From an uncultured Caryophanales bacterium (lineage in GTDB: Bacteria; Bacillota_I; Bacilli_A; RF39; UBA660), in contig CAMOVZ010000014.1 in assembly GCA_946628045.1 (NCBI GenBank), forward strand, positions 1 to 11,294: a DNA stretch of 11,294 nt. The letters run 5' to 3'. A program made the translations under genes and the position numbers. Shown one piece after another: positions 1 to 6,484 of the stretch. A model generated the notes under the pieces. It saw only the letters and a list, made by a program, of their open reading frames with translations, ran no database searches and had not been told where the DNA came from. Position 1 is the stretch's first letter. The number at the start of each line of letters is the position of its first letter.

Positions 1-1202
1 AAGGTGATATTTATTTAGGTAAATATGAAGGTTGGTATTGTACTCCTGATGAATCATTTTGGACAGACTCTCAAGTTGTTAAGACTGAAGATGGTAAAGT
101 AGTATGTCCTGATTGTGGTAGAGAAGTTCAAAAAAAATCAGAAGAGGCTTATTTCTTTAAACTTAGTAAATATCAAAAACAGTTAGAGGAATATATTGAG
201 ACACACCCTGAATTTATTGAGCCAGTTGCTAGAAAAAATGAAATGGTTAATAATTTTATTAAGCCTGGACTACAAGATTTATGTGTATCACGTACTTCAT
301 TTAGTTGGGGAATACCAGTTGATTTTGATCCTAAACATGTTGTTTATGTATGGCTTGATGCACTAACAAACTATATTACTAATATTGGATATGATATTGA
401 TGGTGGAAGTGATGAATTTAAATATAAATGGCCAGCTGACTTACATTTAATTGGTAAAGATATTATTAGATTCCATACTATTTATTGGCCATGTTTCTTA
501 ATGAGTTTAGACATTCCAATGCCTAAAAAAGTATTTGGACATCCATGGTTAATTATGAGTGATGGAAAAATGAGTAAATCACTTGGTAATGTAATATATG
601 CAGATGACTTAGTAGAAGAATTTGGAGTAGATGCTGTAAGATATTATTTCTTACATGAAATACCTTTTGCTAGTGATGGAGTATTCACAAGAGATTTATT
701 AATAGAAAGAATTAATGGAGACTTAGCTAATATTCTAGGTAACTTAGTTCAAAGAACTATATCTATGGGTAATAAATATTTTGATGGTAAAGTTACAAAT
801 AAAGGAGTTAGTGAAGAAATAGATAAAGAGTTTATTAATAATATTAATAACTTAGAAGCAAAAGTTACTCTTAAGATGGATAATTTACAAATAAGTGATG
901 CTTTAACTGAAATATTTAATGTACTTCGTGCAAGTAATAAATATATTGATGAAACTACTCCATGGATACTTGCAAAAGATGAGAATTTAAAAGATAGATT
1001 AGAAACAGTTATTTATAACTTATTAGAATCTATAAGAGTATGTGCAGTATTCTTAAATCCATTTTTAACTCTTACTAGTGATAAGATGTTTGAACAATTA
1101 AATAATTCTTGTAGGGATTTTAGTTATAATGATAATAATTCATATGAATTAAATACACCAAGTCCATTATTTATGAGAATAGATGTAAAGAAAGATAAAT
1201 AG
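1..1202 (+). CDS. metG: Methionyl-tRNA synthetase, 5'-truncated by the window edge
   Basis: Charges tRNA-Met with methionine in the cytoplasm (class I synthetase). The reading frame is open from the first full codon at base 3, well upstream of the internal ATG at 243, so the gene starts outside the window. Visible: the zinc-knuckle insert (Cys at 39-41, Asp at 48-50, Cys at 105-107 and 114-116), the stretch VVYVWLDALTNYI, the stretch DLHLIGKDIIRFH, and the ATP-binding KMSKS loop at 567-581 in SDGKMSKSLGN, then the helical anticodon-binding domain. The protein ends soon after that domain (SPLFMRIDVKKDK), so the C-terminal EMAPII-like tRNA-binding domain of B. subtilis MetS is absent. One expected zinc Cys is Asp. 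The next conserved gene is tatD, as in B. subtilis. Family assignment is very secure. Confidence 0.97.
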   Translation, partial: GDIYLGKYEGWYCTPDESFWTDSQVVKTEDGKVVCPDCGREVQKKSEEAYFFKLSKYQKQLEEYIETHPEFIEPVARKNEMVNNFIKPGLQDLCVSRTSFSWGIPVDFDPKHVVYVWLDALTNYITNIGYDIDGGSDEFKYKWPADLHLIGKDIIRFHTIYWPCFLMSLDIPMPKKVFGHPWLIMSDGKMSKSLGNVIYADDLVEEFGVDAVRYYFLHEIPFASDGVFTRDLLIERINGDLANILGNLVQRTISMGNKYFDGKVTNKGVSEEIDKEFINNINNLEAKVTLKMDNLQISDALTEIFNVLRASNKYIDETTPWILAKDENLKDRLETVIYNLLESIRVCAVFLNPFLTLTSDKMFEQLNNSCRDFSYNDNNSYELNTPSPLFMRIDVKKDK

Positions 1203-1215
1203 TTCTTTCTTTTTT
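1187..1215 (+). terminator. Intrinsic terminator overlapping the metG 3' end
   Basis: A 9-bp perfect stem, AAAGAAAGA (1187-1195) with TCTTTCTTT (1204-1212), has an 8-base loop and runs into T residues up to 1215. The upstroke is the last lysine-rich codons of metG and the stop codon lies in the loop and downstroke. The stem is A/T-rich and so only moderately stable. Confidence 0.6.
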
Positions 1216-1218
1216 ATT

Positions 1219-1227
1219 TGATATAAT
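1219..1227 (+). promoter_or_regulatory. Extended -10 promoter for the 1252-2891 unit
   Basis: TGATATAAT fits the TGnTATAAT extended -10 of sigma-A and lies 24 bases before the start codon. A second TATAAT is at 1230-1235. No good -35 box is visible; the upstream region is the T-rich tail of the metG terminator, which fits an extended -10 promoter. Confidence 0.5.
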
Positions 1228-1251
1228 ACTATAATATTATTAGGTGATATT

Positions 1252-2127
1252 ATGAGTAATAAAGAAGAATTTATGAAAAATTATACTTCATTAATGAATA
1301 AGACTAATAATAATGATATTAAAAATGTATTAGAGTTTTGTAATTATTTTAAGTGTGATGATTTAAACTTATTTAATGAATATAAAGCATTTGTTGATAA
1401 AGGTATAAAAGTTACAGATTTAATTGTATTATATGGAAAAAGATATAATTTAAATCCAGTTAGAGATGAAAAAGAAATTATGAAATTATTTGTTAAGAAT
1501 ACAATACAAGATGGATTTAGTTATCATTTAGGTAATTCTGTTAATAATGAATCAATTATGAAAAAAGGTTTTGGTATAAATTCTTTAGGGTTAAAAACAG
1601 AAGAAGATAAAGATTATGAATTATTAAAATCATCTTTAGATGAAGAGGTTTTTCATAATTTGGAACCATTTTATAAAACTAAAGTGAGTGGTAAAACATT
1701 TTTTTCTAATGTGCCTATTTTAGATGCTAGATATGGTGATAGACCTGAATGGTTAATTGAATTAAAAAATAATTATGATAGTGTTAAAAATGAATTAAAT
1801 GAAGAAAATAATATATTAGTGTCAGGTATAATTGATAAATATGATAGGAAGTATAATAATACTTCAAAAAGATTATATTTAATTAAAAATCCATTACAAA
1901 TAAGTGATGATAAAATTGAGTCACTATCAAAAGTTATGTCTGCTAGTGATGTAATTAATTATTTATATTCAAATGTATTAAATCAAAAAGATTTATCAAC
2001 TGATTCATATATACCTAGTGATGATATTATGTCTATTGATTTAAATACTTATAAAATTAGTTATTCTAAAGATGGTGAAATTATAGAATATAATGATGGA
2101 TCACAAGTAATTACTAATAATATGTAG
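1252..2127 (+). CDS. Uncharacterised 291-residue protein, possible ADP-ribosyltransferase-like fold
   Basis: I do not recognise this protein. It looks soluble: no signal peptide or membrane segment, acidic and Asn/Lys-rich. The start ATG follows AGGTGAT with a 3-base gap. Residues 1-80 look helical. Residues 90-110 hold SYHLGNS then ESIMKKGFGI (His92), and residues 148-161 hold GKTFFSNVPILDARYG. A His-containing strand, then an I..G(F/L) turn, then a [FY][FY]S strand is loosely what ADP-ribosyltransferase-type folds (PARP, KptA) show, but this is pattern inference and no catalytic Glu is assigned. The C-terminus (255-288) looks like short beta strands. It sits between metG and tatD, which are adjacent in B. 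subtilis, and shares a transcript with tatD (8-base gap). The coding frame is secure; the function is unknown. Confidence 0.85.
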   Translation: MSNKEEFMKNYTSLMNKTNNNDIKNVLEFCNYFKCDDLNLFNEYKAFVDKGIKVTDLIVLYGKRYNLNPVRDEKEIMKLFVKNTIQDGFSYHLGNSVNNESIMKKGFGINSLGLKTEEDKDYELLKSSLDEEVFHNLEPFYKTKVSGKTFFSNVPILDARYGDRPEWLIELKNNYDSVKNELNEENNILVSGIIDKYDRKYNNTSKRLYLIKNPLQISDDKIESLSKVMSASDVINYLYSNVLNQKDLSTDSYIPSDDIMSIDLNTYKISYSKDGEIIEYNDGSQVITNNM

Positions 2128-2135
2128 GAGGCTTT

Positions 2136-2891
2136 ATGTATATAGATACTCATTGTCATTTATCAAGTGAAGATTATGATGATATAGATTTAATAGTTAG
2201 AGAAAATAGAGAAAACAATATAGATAAGATAATAATATCTGGTTGTAGTAGAGATAGTATAAAAGAAAGTTTAAGCTTAATAGAAAAATATAATGATGTG
2301 TATGCTACCATTGGGTATCATCCTAGTGAGGTTGATATTACAGATTCTAATGATTTATTATTATTAGAAGAGAAAATAGAGCATAAAAAAGTAGTAGGTA
2401 TTGGTGAGATTGGGCTTGATTATCATTATGGTAGTGATAATAAAGAAAAGCAAATAGAATTATTTAGAAAACAAATGAATTTGGCAGAAAAATATAAATT
2501 ACCTGTAGTTATTCATTCTAGAGATGCAACTTTAGATACAATTAATGTATTAAAAGAGTTTCCTAATGTAGTAGGTGATATACATTGTTTTAGTGGGAGT
2601 GTTGAAACTGCTAAAATATATATAAATATGGGATATAAATTAGGTATAGGAGGAGTAGTTACTTTTAAAAACAGTAATTTATATAAAGTGATAGAAGCTA
2701 TTGGTCTTGAAAATATTCTTTTAGAGACTGATTCTCCTTATTTAACACCTGAACCATATAGAGGTAAAAAGAACTCTTCTAAGTATATTCCATATATTGC
2801 GGAAAAAATTGCTAATATACTTGATTGTGATATAGAAAAAGTGGCTGAAATGACTACTAAAAATGCTTTAAGTTTGTTTGACTTGAAGTAA
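2136..2891 (+). CDS. tatD: TatD-family metal-dependent deoxyribonuclease (YabD-like)
   Basis: TatD-family TIM-barrel metal hydrolase, a cytoplasmic 3'-5' exonuclease/DNase linked to DNA repair in characterised members. All expected ligands are visible: the DTHCH motif at the N-terminus (His6, His8), GEIGLDYHYG (Glu91), VIHSRD (His127), GDIHCFSGS (His150) and LLETDSPYLTPEPYRGK (Asp199). At 251 residues it has the usual family length. AGGAGG (2126-2131) overlaps the previous stop and lies 4 bases before the ATG, so translation is likely coupled to the gene at 1252. Position after metG matches B. subtilis yabD. No terminator is visible after it. Family is secure; the exact substrate cannot be read from sequence. 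Confidence 0.96.
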   Translation: MYIDTHCHLSSEDYDDIDLIVRENRENNIDKIIISGCSRDSIKESLSLIEKYNDVYATIGYHPSEVDITDSNDLLLLEEKIEHKKVVGIGEIGLDYHYGSDNKEKQIELFRKQMNLAEKYKLPVVIHSRDATLDTINVLKEFPNVVGDIHCFSGSVETAKIYINMGYKLGIGGVVTFKNSNLYKVIEAIGLENILLETDSPYLTPEPYRGKKNSSKYIPYIAEKIANILDCDIEKVAEMTTKNALSLFDLK

Positions 2892-2909
2892 ATAATGTGT
2901 TATCTTTAA

Positions 2910-2915
2910 TATAAT
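2910..2915 (+). promoter_or_regulatory. Candidate -10 box for the TasA-like pair
   Basis: TATAAT lies 19 bases before the ATG at 2935. The possible -35 boxes TTGACT (2878-2883) and TTGAAG (2883-2888) are too far for this -10. They would instead suit the poorer hexamers TATCTT (2901-2906) or TTTAAT (2905-2910). The promoter is likely; which boxes are used is uncertain. Confidence 0.35.
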
Positions 2916-2934
2916 AAAAGGGTTGGTGGAAAGA

Positions 2935-3516
2935 ATGAAAAAACTAGATAGACAATTCTTTCAATCTATTTTAATAGTAATATTATCATTAGCTATTTTT
3001 ATTATAATAATAGCTAGTTATATAAAAATAGATGAGTTTAGAAAACTTTCATATAAAGTCGATACTAAATTTATAGATACTGATATAATTGAGTTGAATA
3101 ATAAATTACCATTATCAGATGAAATAGGTAAGAATTATAATGGTACTGGTATGGAGAAAAAAGTTGAAGGTTATTCTTCTTTTGTAATAACAAATCCTAA
3201 TGATAGAAAAATTGAGTATGAAATATATATTACTAAAATGAATACAGAACATGATGAGATTAGATCTAATTATATTAAATTATATTTAACTGATGATAAA
3301 AATAATCCTTTAGAGGGATTTGAAAATAATAAAATAAAATCATACGCTGATTTATATGCATTGAATGATAAACCTGGTAGTAGATTAGTTTATAGAGGAA
3401 ATTTAGTTTCAGGAAGTTCAAAAAAATTTATTTTAAGAAGTTGGGTATCTGATAGTTATGTACTTTCTAAAAATGAAGAAGTATTTAATTATGATATAGA
3501 TGTAAGAATAAAATAA
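2935..3516 (+). CDS. Membrane-anchored TasA/camelysin-like surface protein, paralog 1
   Basis: A 193-residue protein with a short basic N-terminus (MKKLDR), one strongly hydrophobic segment (about residues 9-31) and an outer domain rich in predicted beta strands. The stretch SSFVITNPNDRKIEYEIYIT (81-100) resembles the N-terminal strands of TasA/CalY-type proteins, and ILRSWVSD (167-173) with a closing YDIDVRIK strand recurs in the next gene, so the two are paralogs. I chose ATG 2935 because GGTGG at 2925-2929 is well placed for it; an upstream TTG at 2923 has no ribosome site at a usable distance. No AxA peptidase site follows the hydrophobic segment, so it may stay anchored. It is followed 11 bases later by its paralog and then by a SipW-type peptidase. 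Function is inferred from context and weak resemblance only. Confidence 0.8.
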   Translation: MKKLDRQFFQSILIVILSLAIFIIIIASYIKIDEFRKLSYKVDTKFIDTDIIELNNKLPLSDEIGKNYNGTGMEKKVEGYSSFVITNPNDRKIEYEIYITKMNTEHDEIRSNYIKLYLTDDKNNPLEGFENNKIKSYADLYALNDKPGSRLVYRGNLVSGSSKKFILRSWVSDSYVLSKNEEVFNYDIDVRIK

Positions 3517-3527
3517 GGAGTGGTAGT

Positions 3528-4130
3528 GTGAAAGAAAAAAATTCTAATAATTCAAGAAAAGCATTTGTTATATTAATGTTATCAGTTAGTACTTTATTAA
3601 TAGGTTTTATTATAATAGGATATATTATATTTAATATTAAAGGAAAAGATGTTGTTGAGGAAGAGGAAAATGGTGCTGATATTATATTAAATTACTCAAG
3701 TAATGATAGTGGTATCAAAATTAGAAATGCTTCTAAGACTAAAGATGAAGATGGAATATTAACTTTAAAAGAAGGAGAATATTTTGATTTTTCAATAGAA
3801 GTATTACTAGATAATGCATCATATGTTGAATATGAAATTTCAGCAATAAAAAATGTTGTTGATTCAACTACTCCTAATGATGATATAAGAATATATTTAG
3901 AAAAGGAAAAGGAGGGTACTTATACTAAAGTATTTGGGCCTTCTTCATTTAAACCTATAAAAGAAGAATCTGATTTAGGTAGTAAAAAAGGTAGTATGCC
4001 TTTATTAAAAGTAAAGAAAACTAATTCTAATACAGATAATTATAGACTTAGAATGTGGTTATCAGATAAATCAGAATTAGAAAATGGTACTTATTCTATT
4101 GATGTAGAAGTAAATGGAGTTGCTAAATAA
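3528..4130 (+). CDS. Membrane-anchored TasA/camelysin-like surface protein, paralog 2
   Basis: A 200-residue protein with a polar N-terminus, one hydrophobic segment (about 13-36), an acidic linker (VVEEEENG, 42-49) and a beta-rich outer domain. LTLKEGEYFDFSIEV (79-92), VEYEISAIK (100-108), IRIYLEKEKEG (120-130), FGPSSFKPI (136-144) and YRLRMWLSD (172-180) line up in order with segments of the preceding gene. The pattern of a (K/P)(E/G)G turn, then a long strand, then a Y-E-I strand recalls TasA/CalY proteins. The start is GTG 3528, supported by AAGGAG (3515-3520) 7 bases upstream; the site overlaps the previous stop, implying one transcript. A terminator follows at 4131. No AxA site is seen. 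A structural or matrix role is inference. Confidence 0.8.
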   Translation: MKEKNSNNSRKAFVILMLSVSTLLIGFIIIGYIIFNIKGKDVVEEEENGADIILNYSSNDSGIKIRNASKTKDEDGILTLKEGEYFDFSIEVLLDNASYVEYEISAIKNVVDSTTPNDDIRIYLEKEKEGTYTKVFGPSSFKPIKEESDLGSKKGSMPLLKVKKTNSNTDNYRLRMWLSDKSELENGTYSIDVEVNGVAK

Positions 4131-4157
4131 AAGAAGTGTAAAGTACTTCTTTTTTTT
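4131..4157 (+). terminator. Intrinsic terminator after the TasA-like pair
   Basis: AAGAAGT (4131-4137) pairs with ACTTCTT (4145-4151), leaving a 7-base loop, and T residues continue to 4157. It starts immediately after the TAA stop and separates the paralog pair from the signal peptidase gene. Confidence 0.75.
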
Positions 4158-4191
4158 AGGTAATTTATAGATTTTTTAATTTTTCTAGTAT

Positions 4192-4197
4192 TATAAT
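4192..4197 (+). promoter_or_regulatory. -10 box for the signal peptidase gene
   Basis: A perfect TATAAT lies 21 bases before the ATG at 4219 and downstream of the terminator at 4131-4157. No clear -35 box is seen at 16-18 bases upstream. The peptidase therefore seems to have its own promoter. Confidence 0.45.
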
Positions 4198-4218
4198 ATT
4201 ATTATTAGGAGGATTAAG

Positions 4219-4812
4219 ATGACTAAATATAAAAAGAAAAAATTATTTGATAAATTAACTTATATCTCTCATTTTGTCCTTCGTGCTTTTTTAATAGCGC
4301 TTTTATGCTTATTATTAGGTTTTGGAGTAGTAGTATGTATTTATTTAGGAGATATGTTAATAAAAGGAAAAAGTCCTTTATTTAGTACTTATGTAATAGT
4401 AACTCCTAGTATGGTTCCTACTATAAAAATAGATGATGCTATAGTAGTTAAAAGGGAAGATAATGATAATTATAAAGTTGGGGATATAATTACTTTTGCT
4501 TCAAATGATATTAATTACAAAGGTGTAATTGTTACACATAGGATAGTTGATAAACAAACTATAGATAAGAAGATGAGTGTATATACTACTAAGGGTGATA
4601 ATAATAAGATTATAGATCCTGTAAGTGTTAAAACTGATGCTATATATGGTAAAGTTTTGTTTAAGGTACCTAAAGTAGGAAGACTACAAGAGTTTTTTTC
4701 GCATCCTGCTAATTATTTATATTGTTTATTAATACCTGCAGTTATATTTATCATGTATGATGTTACTAAGATATTTACAACAATCTCAAAAAAGAAAAAA
4801 TTTTCATATTAA
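4219..4812 (+). CDS. sipW: SipW-type (ER-type) signal peptidase I
   Basis: Membrane serine peptidase that removes signal peptides from exported proteins, family S26B. A hydrophobic segment (about 17-46) leads to VTPSMVPTI with the nucleophile Ser64. The second catalytic residue is His107 in GVIVTHRIVD, in place of the Lys of ordinary bacterial LepB/SipS, which marks the ER/SipW type. TKGDNN (124-129) is the later conserved box. A second hydrophobic segment (about 164-183) and a basic tail (KKKKF) follow, as is usual for this type. AGGAGG at 4207-4212 sets the start. B. subtilis SipW processes TasA and TapA; here the two genes just upstream encode TasA-like paralogs, so they are natural candidate substrates. 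It sits where yabE-rnmV lies in B. subtilis. Class assignment is firm; substrates are inferred. Confidence 0.9.
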   Translation: MTKYKKKKLFDKLTYISHFVLRAFLIALLCLLLGFGVVVCIYLGDMLIKGKSPLFSTYVIVTPSMVPTIKIDDAIVVKREDNDNYKVGDIITFASNDINYKGVIVTHRIVDKQTIDKKMSVYTTKGDNNKIIDPVSVKTDAIYGKVLFKVPKVGRLQEFFSHPANYLYCLLIPAVIFIMYDVTKIFTTISKKKKFSY

Positions 4813-4828
4813 TTCTTTCTTTTTTTTT
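4788..4828 (+). terminator. Weak candidate terminator after the signal peptidase gene
   Basis: AAAAAAGAAA (4788-4797), within the lysine-rich 3' codons, can pair with TTTCTTTTTT (4816-4825), followed by more T to 4828. The stem is almost all A-T and the loop is long (18 bases), so stability is doubtful. Confidence 0.35.
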
Positions 4829-4838
4829 ATACATAAAT

Positions 4839-4844
4839 TATAAT
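4839..4844 (+). promoter_or_regulatory. -10 box for ksgA
   Basis: TATAAT lies 19 bases before the ATG at 4864, just after the T-rich tract ending the previous gene. No convincing -35 box is seen. Confidence 0.4.
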
Positions 4845-4863
4845 ATGTGGTGTTGGTGATAAT

Positions 4864-5664
4864 ATGGAAAAATATGATGTTAAATTTAAAAAGAAATTTG
4901 GACAAAATTTCTTAAAAGATATTAATGTGGTTAAAAGAATAGTAGATGTTTCAGGAGTTAATAGTAATTCTTTAGTTATAGAAGTAGGACCTGGTGGTGG
5001 TGTTATGACTAGGGAACTTGCTAATCGTGCTAAAAATGTATTAGCTTATGAGATAGATAATGATTTAGAAGATGAATTATATAAAAGGTTAGATGGTTTT
5101 GATAATGTAGATATATTATTTCAAGATTTTTTAACTTCAAATTTAATGAATGATGTTTCTAATTATAAATATGATGAATTATATTTTGTTAGTAATGTTC
5201 CATATTATATTACTACACCAATATTAATGAAGATAATAGAATCTGGTCTTAATTTTAATAAAATAGTAATTATGGTTCAAAAAGAAGTAGGAGATAGATT
5301 TACTACTTTACCTGGATCTAGAGAATATGGATCTATTACAGTATTATTAAATTATTTTTATGATATTAAAAAAGAATTTTTTGTATCAAGAAAACAATTT
5401 GTTCCTGAACCTAATGTGGATAGTTTAATAGTATCTTTCAGTGAAAAGAAAAATAAATTGAAGTTAAATGACTTTAAGTTTTTTGAAAGATTAATAAGAG
5501 ATAGTTTTCAATTTAAGAGAAAAACTTTAAGAAATAATTTAAAAAGTTATGATTTAAGTAAGATTGAAGAAGTATTACATGAATATGGATATGATTTAAA
5601 TGTAAGAGCTGAGAATCTTAGTACTGAGATTTTTGTTAAAATAAGTAATGCTTTAAGAAAATAG
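4864..5664 (+). CDS. ksgA: 16S rRNA (adenine-N6,N6)-dimethyltransferase
   Basis: Dimethylates two adjacent adenines in the 3'-terminal helix 45 of 16S rRNA during small-subunit maturation, using S-adenosylmethionine; its loss gives kasugamycin resistance. Visible: KKFGQNFLKD (10-19), the SAM-binding EVGPGGGVMT (40-49), the acidic residue in AYEID (Glu63), the acidic Asp88 in FQDF, and the catalytic NVPYYITTPI (111-120; the family usually has NLPYY). PGSREYGS and FVPEPNVDS are further family signatures, followed by the helical C-terminal domain. At 266 residues it is a normal length. The start ATG follows GGTGAT at 4855-4860. It lies directly before yabG, as in B. subtilis. Very secure. Confidence 0.97.
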   Translation: MEKYDVKFKKKFGQNFLKDINVVKRIVDVSGVNSNSLVIEVGPGGGVMTRELANRAKNVLAYEIDNDLEDELYKRLDGFDNVDILFQDFLTSNLMNDVSNYKYDELYFVSNVPYYITTPILMKIIESGLNFNKIVIMVQKEVGDRFTTLPGSREYGSITVLLNYFYDIKKEFFVSRKQFVPEPNVDSLIVSFSEKKNKLKLNDFKFFERLIRDSFQFKRKTLRNNLKSYDLSKIEEVLHEYGYDLNVRAENLSTEIFVKISNALRK

Positions 5665-5685
5665 AATTCTATTTTCTTTTTTTTT
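5655..5685 (+). terminator. Palindromic terminator overlapping the ksgA stop
   Basis: Bases 5655-5678 form a perfect 24-base palindrome centred on GAATTC (5664-5669), giving about 10 paired bases with an AATT loop, and T residues run on to 5685. The upstroke includes the last ksgA codons and the TAG stop at 5662-5664. The left arm is A-rich and the right arm leads straight into the T tract, so it might also act on the other strand only weakly. Confidence 0.75.
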
Positions 5686-5686
5686 A

Positions 5687-5696
5687 CATATATATT
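5687..5696 (+). promoter_or_regulatory. Candidate yabG promoter element, possibly sporulation sigma
   Basis: Unlike most gaps here, this one has no TATAAT. It has CATATATATT, whose CATA start recalls mother-cell sigma-E/sigma-K -10 boxes; B. subtilis yabG is a sigma-K gene. The overlapping TATATT (5691-5696) could equally be a sigma-A box. In such AT-rich DNA this is weak evidence. Confidence 0.2.
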
Positions 5697-5704
5697 ATTA
5701 GGTG

Positions 5705-6484
5705 ATGATTATTTTAAAAATAGGTGATTTAGTAAGTAGAAATTCTCATAATAATGATGTATTGTTTAAAATTATATCTATTGTTAATAATAAGGCTATT
5801 TTATTAGGGGTTAATGTAAGACTTATTGCTGACAGTGAGTTAAGTGATTTAGTTATTAGTGATAATATAGAAGAAGATAATGAGATAATAGATAGAAATA
5901 TAAAAGAGTTTAATTTTGATAGGACTAATTATTTTTATTTACCGGGGAAAATATTACATATAGATGGTGATGATAATTATTTAGAAAGATCTATGAGATT
6001 TTATAATAATATTGGTATTAAAGCTAATGGTTTATGTTTAAAAGAAGATGAAATATATTTAAAAATTAATAATTTAATAAAAGAATATAGACCTGATATA
6101 TTAGTGATTACTGGGCATGATGCATATTATAGGAAAAAGGGTAATAAAGATGATATTAATAATTATCAAAATAGCATTAATTTTGTAAAAGCTATAAAAG
6201 AAGTAAGGAAATTAGAAAAAAGTCAAGATAAGTTAATAATAATAGCTGGTGCTTGTCAATCTGATTATGAGGAACTTATTAAAGCAGGTGCTAATTTTGC
6301 TTCTAGCCCTAAAAGAATTAATATACATGCATTAGATCCTGCAATTATAGCTAGTTCAATTGCATTTAGTGATAAAAATCAAAGTATAGATTTAATTAAA
6401 TTAATTGAAAAAACTAAATATGGTAGTGATGGTATAGGTGGTATTATTACTAACGGTACTATGTATGTGGGGTATCCTAGATGA
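5705..6484 (+). CDS. yabG: Sporulation-specific protease YabG
   Basis: YabG is a mother-cell protease that trims spore coat proteins (in Clostridioides, also germination proteins). The match runs along the whole protein: IGDLVSRNSHNNDVLFKI at the N-terminus, NVRLIADSELSDLV, YFYLPGKILHIDGDDNYL, YRPDILVITGHDAYYRKKG, IIAGACQSDYEELIKAGANF, ASSPKRINIHALDPA, and GIGGIITNGTMYVGYP at the end. His138 (GHDAY) and Cys184 (GACQS) are the likely catalytic pair of this cysteine protease. At about 259 residues it is a little shorter than B. subtilis YabG because the linker after residue 50 is short. The start is doubtful: ATG 5705 sits only 2 bases after AGG, and ATT 5711 fits the ribosome site better. Its TGA overlaps the veg ATG (ATGA), so the two are coupled. 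Function is firm. Confidence 0.95.
   Translation: MIILKIGDLVSRNSHNNDVLFKIISIVNNKAILLGVNVRLIADSELSDLVISDNIEEDNEIIDRNIKEFNFDRTNYFYLPGKILHIDGDDNYLERSMRFYNNIGIKANGLCLKEDEIYLKINNLIKEYRPDILVITGHDAYYRKKGNKDDINNYQNSINFVKAIKEVRKLEKSQDKLIIIAGACQSDYEELIKAGANFASSPKRINIHALDPAIIASSIAFSDKNQSIDLIKLIEKTKYGSDGIGGIITNGTMYVGYPR

Noticed and set aside
243..245. ATG at 243 as the metG start
   Set aside because: The same frame is open and clearly MetG from base 3, including the zinc knuckle, so 243 is an internal Met.
2923..2934. TTG start giving four extra residues before the first TasA-like protein
   Set aside because: There is no ribosome site at a usable distance from 2923, while GGTGG at 2925-2929 fits ATG 2935.
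5702..5704. GTG start for yabG
   Set aside because: The codon is part of the AGGTGAT ribosome site itself and cannot be placed downstream of it.
6482..6484. Mycoplasma-type code (TGA as Trp)
   Set aside because: All Trp codons seen are TGG, no gene has an internal TGA, and TGA is the natural end of YabG inside an ATGA overlap.
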